Positions 44,288-52,938 of a stretch of DNA of 64,000 nucleotides are shown here, one piece after another (positions within the stretch are counted from its first letter, which is position 1; every line of letters starts with the position of its first letter). The translations under genes were made by a program, and so were the position numbers. The notes under the pieces are model-generated. The model was given only the letters and a program-made list of their open reading frames with translations, ran no database searches and was not told where the DNA came from. The stretch comes from Stieleria maiorica (GTDB lineage Bacteria > Planctomycetota > Planctomycetia > Pirellulales > Pirellulaceae): contig NZ_CP036264.1 in assembly GCF_008035925.1 (NCBI RefSeq), positions 2,205,409 to 2,269,408 of the forward strand. Direction: 5' to 3'.

Positions 44288-47200
44288 ACACAAACTCGTT
44301 CAGATTGAACAGCGAGCGGCACAGCGCGAACAGACTTTCTCGCCGGACGAATTCGCCAGCCAAATCGGCTTCCCGCGACGAAGGCGACCTTGCCAGGGCA
44401 AGCCTGAACGCTCGCTCGACTTGCTGTGACACATCAGCACCGGCTGCACATTCAATTCGCCGGGCGAAGTATCGCGCTTGTCGAAGCATGAAATCGTTGT
44501 TGTAAAGCGCCAGTGATTGAAGCGGCGTTGTGGTCGTGATCCGCTTGGGCGTCATGTTGGCCGGGTCCGGGCAATCCAAGGTCGTCAGAAACCGGTCCGG
44601 TGTCGTTCGCACGATGAAGCGATAGATGCTGCGACGCCACAGCGACGCATCGTCGGCGGGCTTGTAGGTGTAGATCGGGGCGTAGGCGTCTTGATAGTCA
44701 AAGTCTTCGAATCCCGGGCCGCCGCGACGAAGGTTCAAGTTTCCGCTGGCGAACAAGACCGCATCGCGAATCAGCTCCGCCTCCAGCCGTCTGGGATTCT
44801 GTCGCCACAACAGCCGATTGTCGGTATCGATTCGCAGCGCCGCCGCGTGCCCTTCGCTGACCGGTTTGCTTACCCGGCTGGATTGTCGATACGTCCGACT
44901 GGTCACGATCAATCGGTGCATCGCCTTGAGCGACCAATCCCGACGGACCAGTTCCTCGGCCAGCCAATCCAGCAATTCGGGATGCGAGGGGCGAGAGCCT
45001 CCGAAGCCGAAGTCGCTGGGCGTGTCGACCAGGCCATCACCGAAATGCCAGTGCCAAAGTCGATTGACGATCACCCGCCGAGTCAGCGGGTTGTGAGGGT
45101 TGGTGATCCACCGCGCCAGTGCGGCGCGCCGCTGGCCGTCATCGGTTTTGGCCGTGCCCAGTTTCGGATCCAGCATCGCCAAGGCGGACACGGCGGCCGG
45201 AGCCAGAGCATCACCGCTGGGAGATTCCGGATCGCCGCGCGACAGCAATCGCACCTCCGGCATCTCCCCAGCGGCAATGACGCCGTAAAAACGCGGCGGC
45301 GGCCCTAGGGTGTCAAGTTCCGCCGTCACCGCCTTGCGTGCCGAATGGAGCGTCGCGATCTGTCGCGCCAACTGATCGTCGCGCTCGGGCGGGGTTTGCA
45401 AACGGATCCGCGGGTCGCCGAACCCGATTTGGTCGTGGCTGAACCCGTTGCCGCCGTCGGTGGCGACCAGCGTCAAAAAACGCACCGACCGATCAAGTTT
45501 CAAATCGATTTCTTGCAGCCCGTCGTCACGTCCGAGGTTTCGAAATTCCGCCAGCTTCTGACCGTCGGCAAAGACCCAGGCGTCGGCGTGATGGGAACCC
45601 GCTGCGCCGAAGTACCCCAACCGCGCGGTAAACCGAAGCGGGGCAGACGCTGCTTGCCCAGGCGTGTCGTTCGCACCCGACAAACGTCTGCGGATCGCGG
45701 CGACGTCAAACGTGATCCCTGCGTTGGCGTGCAATCCCAACAGGCTGCGTCCGTCCTGGGTAAAGTCGATTCCGTCCAGGGCCGGTGAATGTTGGCTGGC
45801 GACCGGACCGTTGCGGATCATGTCCCACGCGTTGCCCGATGTGCCGGGCAAGCCGCGGATCGTCACGCCGGTCGAACTGACCGGGATCTCCGCGCGTCCC
45901 CCGTCGCCATCGGGGATGAATACGCCATCGACGAATTCAAATTCCGATTCGGAAAACCGGTTGGTCACGACGTTGCCGAGTTTTCCGAAGTCGCGCGTCT
46001 GAACCTTTGCCGTGCGGGGATCGATGCCTTGGCGAAACACGCCGGTCATCGATCCATTGCCGCCTCCGACGATGTCTGCCAGATCGATCCCGTCGCCTTC
46101 CAGGCGTCGGAGCTGAAAATCGATCTCGTTACGACGCGCGATCATTCGTTGTTTCTGCGTTTCATATTCCTGTAGCGACGATTCGCTGACCAGGCGCTCT
46201 TCCCTTTGCAAACCGGCGAAGACGGATTGAAGTTGGTAGTACTCGCGCTGGGAGATCGGATCGAGTTTGTGATCATGACAGCGGGCGCAGTTCACGGTCA
46301 ACGCCATCGTGGTGGCCATGACCTGGGTGGACATGTCGTCCAGATCCAGCGCCCGGGCAGACCGCCGCAGTTGGGCGCTTTTGGTTTCCACGTGACCGAC
46401 GTAGTCCCAGGGGCCGGCCGAAAGGAAACCGGTGGCGATGACGGACGGATCGTGGTCGGGCCACAAGACGTCACCGGCGATCTGTTCTTGCAGGAACCGG
46501 TCGTACGGCTTGTCGTCGTTGAACGATTCGATCACGTAGTCACGATAACGCCACGCCGTGTCGCGGCGCATGTCGCGTTCAAACCCGTGCGTGTCGGCGT
46601 AGTGTGCCAGGTCCAGCCAGTGTCGTGCGTAACGCTCGCCGTAATGCGGCGACGCCAACAACCGGTCGACCAATTTTTCATAGGCCTGGGGATCGGGATC
46701 GTTGACGAACGCATCCACCTCTTCCGGCGTCGGCGGCAATCCGACCAAATCAAAGCTGACACGGCGAATCAACGTGCGGCGGTCGGCCGGTGGGCTCATC
46801 CGAAGTTCGTGTTCGGCAAGCTTGGCGCGAATGAAACCGTCGATGGTCGAGGGCGTTTTCGGTGAGCTTTCGTGAGGGACATCGATCGGCTGGAAAGCCC
46901 ACCAGGACGCATCCGCCATCGACCGTTCTCTGACGACCACATCGCCCGGCCATGTCGCTCCTTGGGCGATCCAACGGCCCAGCAGCGCGACGTCGCCCGC
47001 GCCCAGCGGGGCCGCGTCCTTGGGCATCGCGGCCGGCGAATCGTCCTGTGGTGTGACCAATTCCAGCAGACCACTCGTCTCCGGGTCGCCCGGGATCACG
47101 TAATCGCCCGACCGCAGGTCGTCGATCGTCTCCAACGAAATCCCGCCCTCGTTGTTTTCCGGCGAGTGACAGCGGACACAGTGCTGTTGCAGGATCGGCG

Positions 47201-47312
47201 CGATCTGCGATGCAAAGTCGACCGACGAATCGGCGGCCTGGAGTGGACAGCAGATCGCCAGCATTAAGACGACGCTGAGGACGGCGGGTGAAGGCGGGAG
47301 GGACATGCGCAT
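44277..47312 (-). CDS. PSD1/DUF1549/DUF1553 cytochrome-motif protein with NPCBM-like insertion
   Basis: This 1011-residue exported protein starts at ATG 47312 or 47306 ([20 protein letters not shown]). PSD1 has CVRCH at 45-49. DUF1549 (about 155-370) includes [20 protein letters not shown] and a second CARCH at 342-346. DUF1553 (about 715-1000) includes [20 protein letters not shown] and [19 protein letters not shown]. Between them (about 440-640) lies a beta-rich module resembling [56 protein letters not shown]. The DUF1501 gene overlaps its 3' end, so both are translated from one message. Confidence 0.88.
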   Translation of the reverse strand: MRMSLPPSPAVLSVVLMLAICCPLQAADSSVDFASQIAPILQQHCVRCHSPENNEGGISLETIDDLRSGDYVIPGDPETSGLLELVTPQDDSPAAMPKDAAPLGAGDVALLGRWIAQGATWPGDVVVRERSMADASWWAFQPIDVPHESSPKTPSTIDGFIRAKLAEHELRMSPPADRRTLIRRVSFDLVGLPPTPEEVDAFVNDPDPQAYEKLVDRLLASPHYGERYARHWLDLAHYADTHGFERDMRRDTAWRYRDYVIESFNDDKPYDRFLQEQIAGDVLWPDHDPSVIATGFLSAGPWDYVGHVETKSAQLRRSARALDLDDMSTQVMATTMALTVNCARCHDHKLDPISQREYYQLQSVFAGLQREERLVSESSLQEYETQKQRMIARRNEIDFQLRRLEGDGIDLADIVGGGNGSMTGVFRQGIDPRTAKVQTRDFGKLGNVVTNRFSESEFEFVDGVFIPDGDGGRAEIPVSSTGVTIRGLPGTSGNAWDMIRNGPVASQHSPALDGIDFTQDGRSLLGLHANAGITFDVAAIRRRLSGANDTPGQAASAPLRFTARLGYFGAAGSHHADAWVFADGQKLAEFRNLGRDDGLQEIDLKLDRSVRFLTLVATDGGNGFSHDQIGFGDPRIRLQTPPERDDQLARQIATLHSARKAVTAELDTLGPPPRFYGVIAAGEMPEVRLLSRGDPESPSGDALAPAAVSALAMLDPKLGTAKTDDGQRRAALARWITNPHNPLTRRVIVNRLWHWHFGDGLVDTPSDFGFGGSRPSHPELLDWLAEELVRRDWSLKAMHRLIVTSRTYRQSSRVSKPVSEGHAAALRIDTDNRLLWRQNPRRLEAELIRDAVLFASGNLNLRRGGPGFEDFDYQDAYAPIYTYKPADDASLWRRSIYRFIVRTTPDRFLTTLDCPDPANMTPKRITTTTPLQSLALYNNDFMLRQARYFARRIECAAGADVSQQVERAFRLALARSPSSREADLAGEFVRRESLFALCRSLFNLNEFVYVD

Positions 47313-47319
47313 CAAGTTG

Positions 47320-47513
47320 AGACGTGGAACTGATCGAACCCGCGAAGTCACCCTCGCTTTCAGGGCATTGGTGTCTACACAAATCGGTCCGTAATTGAGG
47401 GCATGGCTCCCTTCTCCCCCACAAAGCCGGGGGAGAAGGGAGCCATTGTAAGTTGTGTAGGCATCAACACTTCCGGGGACGATTCGGCTCAACTTGATGC
47501 GTATGGGAGGGGC
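47320..47513. repeat. Roughly 195-bp dispersed repeat, copy 1
   Basis: Sequence from about 47320 to 47513 matches 52243-52437: TTGGTGTC.ACA, AAATCGGTCCG, a 40-bp hairpin (47405-47444), then CCATTGTA.GTTGTGT and finally ACTTGATGCGTATGGGA. The hairpin arms are GGCTCCCTTCTCCCCC and GGGGGAGAAGGGAGCC. It lies just upstream of the second PSD1 gene. Confidence 0.8.
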
Positions 47514-47568
47514 ATCCGGTGGGGCGTGCGTGCATTGGGGGAAAAAGATTCTGGGGCAGGATGATGAT

Positions 47569-47613
47569 GGGGACTCCCACTCAGGGGACTCCCACTCAGG
47601 GGACTCCCACTCA
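47569..47613. repeat. Three perfect 15-bp tandem repeats
   Basis: GGGGACTCCCACTCA is repeated three times without change, at 47569, 47584 and 47599. It lies between the ALDH stop and the upstream region of the PSD1 gene. The identity of the copies suggests recent slippage. Confidence 0.95.
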
Positions 47614-47673
47614 GCAGCGCAATTTTCTTACCTCCAAAATTTTCCTACCCCCACCGCTCGACGCTCCGTCGGC

Positions 47674-49167
47674 TCACAGCGGCCGGACGACCGAGGTGCT
47701 GCGGTAGTAATCCATCAGCGTTTCGACCGACAGCACGCCGCCGCCCATGCCGCTCAGGTTCACACCGCCGTAGGGGACACCGTGGGCGAACACGTTGTGG
47801 GCGTTGATCCAACTGTTGCCGGCGATCATCGATTCGGCGACACGCGCCGCGCGAGTCAGGTCCGTCGTCCACACGCTGTTGGCGAGCCCGTAATTGGTAT
47901 GGTTGGCCATCTCGATGGCTTCGCTTTCGGTTTTGAACGGTGCCAAATACGCGACCGGTCCGAAGATCTCTTCTTGCGCCGCGGTGTTGTCCAGCGATCC
48001 GGCCAGCAATGCCGGTTTGACGAAATGCCCGCTGTATCCTTCGACTTCGGCGGCACCACCGGCCAGCAAACACTGGGCGCCTTCGGCTTGCCCTTTTTCC
48101 AAGTAGCCGAGCACACGCTCGCGTTGCTTGGCGTTGACGACCGGTCCCATCTGGGTTTGCCCATCGAGCTGGTAACCGATTTTGACTTGGGAGAGCTGAT
48201 CGACGCATTGATTGACAAAGTCATCATAGATGTCTTGATGGACCAACCAACGCGTCGCATCACAGCAGACCTGTCCGGTGTGGAACGTAATCGCACCGGC
48301 CAGCTTCTGTGCGGTCTGGGCCACATCGACGTCGTCAAACACCACCGCGGCGCCCTTGCCACCGAGTTCCAATTTGACCGGGACCAGGTTGCGTCCACAG
48401 GCTTCGCCGACCAGCCGCCCGACTTCGGGAGAACCGGTGAACGACATGCGTTTGATCCGCGGGTTGGCCGAGAGCGCCGCGCCGACGGTTGCTCCGCCGC
48501 CGGTGACCACGTTGATCACGCCGTCGGGGATGCCGACTTCTTTCGCCAGTTCGGCCAGATAGATCGCCGACAGCGGAGTGTCTTCGGCCGGTTTGATCAC
48601 CACGGTGTTGCCGGCCGCCAATGCGGGAGCGATTCCCCAGCCGATCAACAGGAACGGGAAATTCCAAGGGAAGATAAACGCGCACGCACCCCAGGGTTGC
48701 CGCACGGTCCAGGCCTCGTGGCCTTTGACGGCCAGCGTGGTGCGGTGGTTGATGTGCTGGGCCATGTCGGCGAAGTAGCGGATCGTGTCGACGAAGTTTC
48801 GCACATCGCCTTGCGCCTGTGATTGGACCTTGCCCGCGTCCATGGCTTCGATCTGGCCGATAATGGGAATCCGTTTCTCGACCGCATCGGCCAACCGGTG
48901 CAACAGCGCAGCCCGCTCGTTGACCGGCATGGTCGCCCAGGCGGTTTTTTTGAACGCGGTTTCGGCGATGCCAACGGCCTGGTCCACTTGATCGGCGGTC
49001 AACTCCACGACTTCGGCCAACGTTTCGCCGCTGCCGGGATCGGTGGTCGCGATGCTGCTGTCATTCTCCGAGCCCATGGTTTTGCCGCCGACGAAACTGG
49101 CCAAGCGGCCACGCTGCAAAAACGCATCGACTTCGGGCAATAGCGAGGGTTTCACAACAGTGCTCAT
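47674..49167 (-). CDS. NAD(P)-dependent aldehyde dehydrogenase
   Basis: This 497-residue enzyme is full length for the ALDH superfamily. WGACAFIFPWNFPFLLIGWG and VVIKPAEDTPLSA bind the nucleotide. LELGGKGAAVVFDDVD holds the general-base Glu, and TFHTGQVCCDATRWLVHQ holds the catalytic Cys. EEIFGPVAYLAPF and the C-terminal GVPYGGVNLSGMGGG are also normal. AGAGG precedes the ATG at 49167. Similarity is to betaine-aldehyde/phenylacetaldehyde-type enzymes; the substrate cannot be fixed. It may oxidise sugar-derived aldehydes given the neighbours. Confidence 0.92.
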   Translation of the reverse strand: MSTVVKPSLLPEVDAFLQRGRLASFVGGKTMGSENDSSIATTDPGSGETLAEVVELTADQVDQAVGIAETAFKKTAWATMPVNERAALLHRLADAVEKRIPIIGQIEAMDAGKVQSQAQGDVRNFVDTIRYFADMAQHINHRTTLAVKGHEAWTVRQPWGACAFIFPWNFPFLLIGWGIAPALAAGNTVVIKPAEDTPLSAIYLAELAKEVGIPDGVINVVTGGGATVGAALSANPRIKRMSFTGSPEVGRLVGEACGRNLVPVKLELGGKGAAVVFDDVDVAQTAQKLAGAITFHTGQVCCDATRWLVHQDIYDDFVNQCVDQLSQVKIGYQLDGQTQMGPVVNAKQRERVLGYLEKGQAEGAQCLLAGGAAEVEGYSGHFVKPALLAGSLDNTAAQEEIFGPVAYLAPFKTESEAIEMANHTNYGLANSVWTTDLTRAARVAESMIAGNSWINAHNVFAHGVPYGGVNLSGMGGGVLSVETLMDYYRSTSVVRPL

Positions 49168-49898
49168 CGGGGGCCTCTTTCCGGCAGGAAGATTTCGAAA
49201 CGAAGGTAGGTAAAGCGTGAGGTTCTTGAGACGGCATCCATCCGCCTTGGCAACGGGAGATCAACGTCAAGTCATGCATGTTAACACGTCGATCAGTGCG
49301 GCGGGGAATGTTCGCATGGATCACCGCTAGGACCTCTTCGCAGCGTGTCTTGCGATTTCGGCGTTTTCGATTCCGCTGCTACTCTCTTGGGATCAGCCGT
49401 TTGGCGCCAGCCTACGGGCCCCATCGACGTTTGGGGCCCGAACGCTTGCGCGATTCGGCTGATGTCAGCCGTATTTCATCGCCCCATGGCTGCTGTGAGT
49501 CGACCGTCCGACGCGGAATGATTTCACTGGCATAGCGAACCACCGCAAAATCCCGATTTTGCGCCGCCCCGGCCGCACCACGGGTTGACCGGCCGCGTGT
49601 GGCGAGAGCCACCGTTGCAGTGCGTTCCCCGGCGGAGCCATGGAACGAGTTGGCGAACTCTGACGCGATGGCGGGCGTCGTGGCGGTGACGTTTTTTGAC
49701 TCATCGGCAAAATCTGCCTGTCGTTAACGGCTTTCAAGTCGTCGCCAGCCGCCCTGCAAGGGTGAACTGCTTGACAATGCCGGGTCGGTGATCGACGATC
49801 ATAAGTGTTCAGGATGGCGTCAGCGCTACCCCAGGTAGGCAGTCGCCGTCTCCCTTTGTTGTTTTTCACTCCCGTTGCCGAATCATTTCAATTTGATC
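49168..49898. other. Divergent intergenic region with family E repeat copy 4
   Basis: This 731-bp gap separates the starts of ALDH and the small lipoprotein. At 49393-49466 it holds family E: AGCCGTTTGGCGCCAGCCTA facing AACGCTTGCGCGATTCGGCT. At 49623-49648 is a degenerate CGTTCC...GGAACG dyad. Promoters for both flanking genes should lie here, but no convincing boxes or small genes were found. Confidence 0.6.
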
Positions 49899-50090
49899 AT
49901 GACACGCAAACTCTCTCTCACTCTGTTCGGTCTGTTGTTCGCCTCCGCCATTTCGTTCACCGGCTGTGGTGGTGGTGGTGAAGCAGAATTTACCCCCAGC
50001 GAAGCCCCGACCGCAGAGGAAGAGGCCGAGGCCGATGCCTATGAAAAGGCCATGATGGAAGCAGAACAGGAAACGGCTTCCCAGCGATAA
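49899..50090 (+). CDS. Small acidic lipoprotein
   Basis: This 63-residue protein has a type II signal peptide (MTRKLSLTLFGLLFASAISF then TGC, lipidated Cys at 23). The mature part starts GGGGEAEF and is very acidic with a helical end (AEEEAEADAYEKAMMEAEQE). Small lipoproteins of this kind often sit beside DUF1559 prepilin-like genes in planctomycetes, and one follows at 50792. A strong hairpin follows at 50112-50151. Function unknown. Confidence 0.72.
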   Translation: MTRKLSLTLFGLLFASAISFTGCGGGGEAEFTPSEAPTAEEEAEADAYEKAMMEAEQETASQR

Positions 50091-50111
50091 GCCCAGACAG
50101 CTAGATTCTCT

Positions 50112-50151
50112 TTGCCAGGGTCATCTTTTCACCGGTCAACGACCCTGGCAA
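50112..50151 (+). terminator. Hairpin after the small lipoprotein gene
   Basis: TTGCCAGGGTC (50112-50122) pairs perfectly with GACCCTGGCAA (50141-50151) around an 18-base loop containing TTTT. There is no T run after it, so it may be a stabilising 3' hairpin or a factor-assisted terminator. Confidence 0.5.
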
Positions 50152-50791
50152 TCGGACGACAGATCACGCATGCGTGGAAGCCTGATCTCATTTTGGGGGT
50201 CAAACGCTCCACGCGTCACCGGCCCTCATTGCGGGACGGGGTTCCGGCCTGCGATCTCACATCGGGCTGCCGGCCGGCTTCTCCCACACGCTTACCTCGT
50301 GCGGGCTCCCAGCGCGTCGTCGATCCGCTCGACCTCGATGCCCACGGCTGGTCGACATCGCCGATCGGCTCTGCATGGCGTCTCCACTGTCAGTCGGTCT
50401 CTCCACTGTCAGTCTGCGACCATTCGTCGCGGGGCCCGCTCGCGCCGCGTGCTCAGCCATCCAACGGATGGGGGGATTGCGGTGCTTCAAATTCCCTAAA
50501 ATCCCCTCAATTTGACGGCGGTTTGTTGGCAGGTGGGCCGCGTTATCGCGTGGCGTTTGTTGATCGTGGCTGACTTGGCGGCGGGCTATCGTCGCGGATC
50601 CCCCCCTAAAAGTTCACCGTAAGGGGGAGAATGTGGTTGAATCTGGGATTCAGCTGCCATAAACTCCGAAGCTGCGATCCGAAGTTGTCCGATGGGGGTT
50701 ATGCCCGCTCGGGCGCCCACGTGGGCTCAGTTCGCTGCCCGGTGCGACGGGTCAATGTCGCAGATCTTTTCCTATTTTTCTGGAGTTTTTC
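50152..50791. other. 640-bp leader region of the DUF1559 gene, no gene seen
   Basis: The region contains one short direct repeat (TCTCCACTGTCAGTC at about 50383 and 50400) and otherwise unremarkable GC-rich sequence. The promoter and 5' leader of the DUF1559 gene should lie in its right-hand part. A CTGGAG ribosome site occurs at about 50780, 6 bp before the start codon. Confidence 0.5.
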
Positions 50792-52051
50792 ATGATTAAA
50801 AGCCGTGATCGGCGGGCTGGATTTACGCTCGTCGAACTTTTGGTGGTGATCGCCATCATTGGAATCCTGGTCGGCTTGTTGTTGCCGGCCGTGCAGGCGG
50901 CTCGCGAGGCGGCTCGCCGGATGAGTTGCAGTAATAACTTCAAGCAAATCGGCTTGGGACTGCACAACTATCACTCGACGTACAAGAACCTGCCGATGAA
51001 CGCCGGTGGGACGTACAACACGGGTATTCCCAATAGCGGAAACCTTCACAACGACCACTGGTTGAGTTGGATGGTTGGGGTGTTGCCCTTTATCGAGCAG
51101 CAAGGCTTGTGGCAACAGATCTCCAATCCCTTCAACCGGGACCGCGCCGGCAACCCGATCACGCCGATCTTTGCACCGATGGGGCCGCGGCCGTGGAACG
51201 AGAACTATCAGCCCTGGCTGACTCAGGTTCCCAGCTATCGTTGCCCGAGTGACCCGACGCAACCGGTTTCCAACCGCGTCGCGTTCACCAACTACTCGGC
51301 CTGTATCGGGGACGCGATTTTCGAGCAGCAGCACAGTGGTGTGCAAAGCAATGGTCAACCCAGTACCAGTGGAACCTGGGGTGATGAAGCGGTATCACGC
51401 TGGGCTCGCGGTGTCTTCCGCGCCCGTCACTTCACCAAGTTCCGTGACATCAAAGATGGTCTTTCCAACACCATCATGTGTGGCGAGAACGTCGTTGGTG
51501 ACCGAACCAACTTGGCCAAGGGCACGTTGATCGTTCGTCAAAACGATGTTTGGGACTTGCCGCCCAACCAGGGCCTCCAGTTCATGGATCCCGAGCGTCC
51601 GCAGTACGTCAACACCGACACCTCCACCGGTGGTCTTCCGCCTTGTACCGGTTGCTGCGGTAGCGGCATGGGACCGAACCCCTGCTTCGATCAGTCGGCC
51701 AACCACCAGCGTGGTCGTCGCTGGTCCGATGGTCGTCCGATGTTTAGCGTGTTCACGACGATCAGTCCGCCGAACAGCTATAACTTGCAGCGATGGCACG
51801 GTGGCGGTGGTGTCATGTGTGCTTCCAGCTTCCACCAAGGTGGTGCCCACGTCTTGATGGCTGACGGTGCGGTGGTCTTCATCACCGATTCGATCGAATC
51901 GGGTGACCAAGGACACGTGCCGATCGGTCGTGACAACGGCGACGGTCGTGGTGCCGATGGTGGTGCGGGACGCGAAAGCCCCTACGGTCTGTGGGGAGCT
52001 CTCGGTACCAAGGCCAGCGCCGAAACGATCGAAGAGCAGTTGAACCAGTAA
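50792..52051 (+). CDS. DUF1559 protein with prepilin-type N-terminus
   Basis: This 419-residue protein starts with a type IV pilin-like leader: a basic segment, then GFTLVELLVVIAIIGILVGL, cleaved before Phe. SNNFKQIGLGLHNYHSTYKN and the C-terminal FHQGGAHVLMADGAVVFITD (the H-x9-DG type motif) define DUF1559. A Cys-rich insert (PPCTGCCGSGMGPNPCFDQS) lies near residue 285. These pseudopilin-like proteins are greatly expanded in planctomycetes and are presumed surface-exposed, but no pilus has been linked to most of them. A strong terminator follows. Confidence 0.92.
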   Translation: MIKSRDRRAGFTLVELLVVIAIIGILVGLLLPAVQAAREAARRMSCSNNFKQIGLGLHNYHSTYKNLPMNAGGTYNTGIPNSGNLHNDHWLSWMVGVLPFIEQQGLWQQISNPFNRDRAGNPITPIFAPMGPRPWNENYQPWLTQVPSYRCPSDPTQPVSNRVAFTNYSACIGDAIFEQQHSGVQSNGQPSTSGTWGDEAVSRWARGVFRARHFTKFRDIKDGLSNTIMCGENVVGDRTNLAKGTLIVRQNDVWDLPPNQGLQFMDPERPQYVNTDTSTGGLPPCTGCCGSGMGPNPCFDQSANHQRGRRWSDGRPMFSVFTTISPPNSYNLQRWHGGGGVMCASSFHQGGAHVLMADGAVVFITDSIESGDQGHVPIGRDNGDGRGADGGAGRESPYGLWGALGTKASAETIEEQLNQ

Positions 52052-52084
52052 GCGGTTATCAGCTTCTGCGTGAAAACGAATGTG

Positions 52085-52119
52085 GCGGGCGTGGTCAATC
52101 GACCACGCCCGCTTTTTTT
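52085..52119 (+). terminator. Rho-independent terminator after DUF1559
   Basis: GCGGGCGTGGTC (52085-52096) pairs perfectly with GACCACGCCCGC (52101-52112) around AATC and is followed by seven T. It is the strongest terminator in the window and marks the DUF1559 gene as monocistronic at its 3' end. Confidence 0.93.
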
Positions 52120-52242
52120 GTGGAGAGAACTTATCGATGTGTTAGCCCGCGGCGCGAGAGTTCGTGCGGTTTTTGGAAGAAACCCTCCTGGCAGGAGGGG
52201 CGAGCGCAGCGAGGGGCATTGGCGCCAAGTTAAGGCGGGGAA

Positions 52243-52437
52243 CTATCGAATACGCGACGTCACCTTCCCTTCCAGCGCGTTGGTGTCGACAGAAATCGGT
52301 CCGCAATTTAGAGCATGGCTCCCTTCTCCCCCACAAAGCCGGGGGAGAAGGGAGCCATTGTACGTTGTGTGGACTGTACGTTGTGTTGACATCAATGCTT
52401 CCAAAGTGGGTTTCGCCTTGACTTGATGCGTATGGGA
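52243..52437. repeat. Roughly 195-bp dispersed repeat, copy 2
   Basis: This matches 47320-47513, including the 40-bp hairpin (52317-52356) and the end ACTTGATGCGTATGGGA. A short GTACGTTGTGT duplication (about 52360 and 52377) sits after the hairpin here only. The rest of the 887-bp gap between DUF1559 and the TPR lipoprotein holds the palindrome at 52640-52764 and no gene. Confidence 0.8.
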
Positions 52438-52639
52438 TCGAGCACAGCGAGGGGAGGTCGAACGACGAATCGCGGGTCTAATTTCGCCGCTTTGCGGTGA
52501 TCAACAAGCAGCAAAGAAAACCCTCTCCTCGCGACGCTCGACTCTCCCAGAGAGAGAGTGACGAAAACCCTCGACGATTAACCACTTAAAAACCGCACGA
52601 CCTCGCGAGCAGGAGGCGGGGCAGATCCGCTCGCTTGCC

Positions 52640-52764
52640 GGGCTGTCGATTTAATCGCAACCGAAACAAGAGTGAGCCGATGGCGCTAGCCACGGGCCTC
52701 GAAGGGCGATGCTGGCACCGCTAGGCCCGCGGCTAGCGCCGTCGGCTCACTAAATCGACAGCCC
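52640..52764. repeat. Nested palindrome, family F copy 2 with outer arms
   Basis: Inner arms at 52672-52699 (GTGAGCCGATGGCGCTAGCC) and 52723-52750 (ending GCCGTCGGCTCAC) match the block at 28061-28184. Outer arms GGGCTGTCGATTTA (52640-52653) and TAAATCGACAGCCC (52751-52764) are a perfect inverted pair absent from that copy. Confidence 0.8.
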
Positions 52765-52938
52765 GTTGCGCTTCGCGCTTGGTCAATGAACAAGCCGCCA
52801 ATCGCTGTGTTGCCTGCCGAATCGGCGAAAGTCTTGGCGATTTCCGCGACGGCTCTTTCCGCATATTGACCTGGGGTAGAATACCTAGATCTCATCCTGC
52901 GATTCGTTTTCTTTCTCCCCTGCGCCCGCGCCGTCTTG

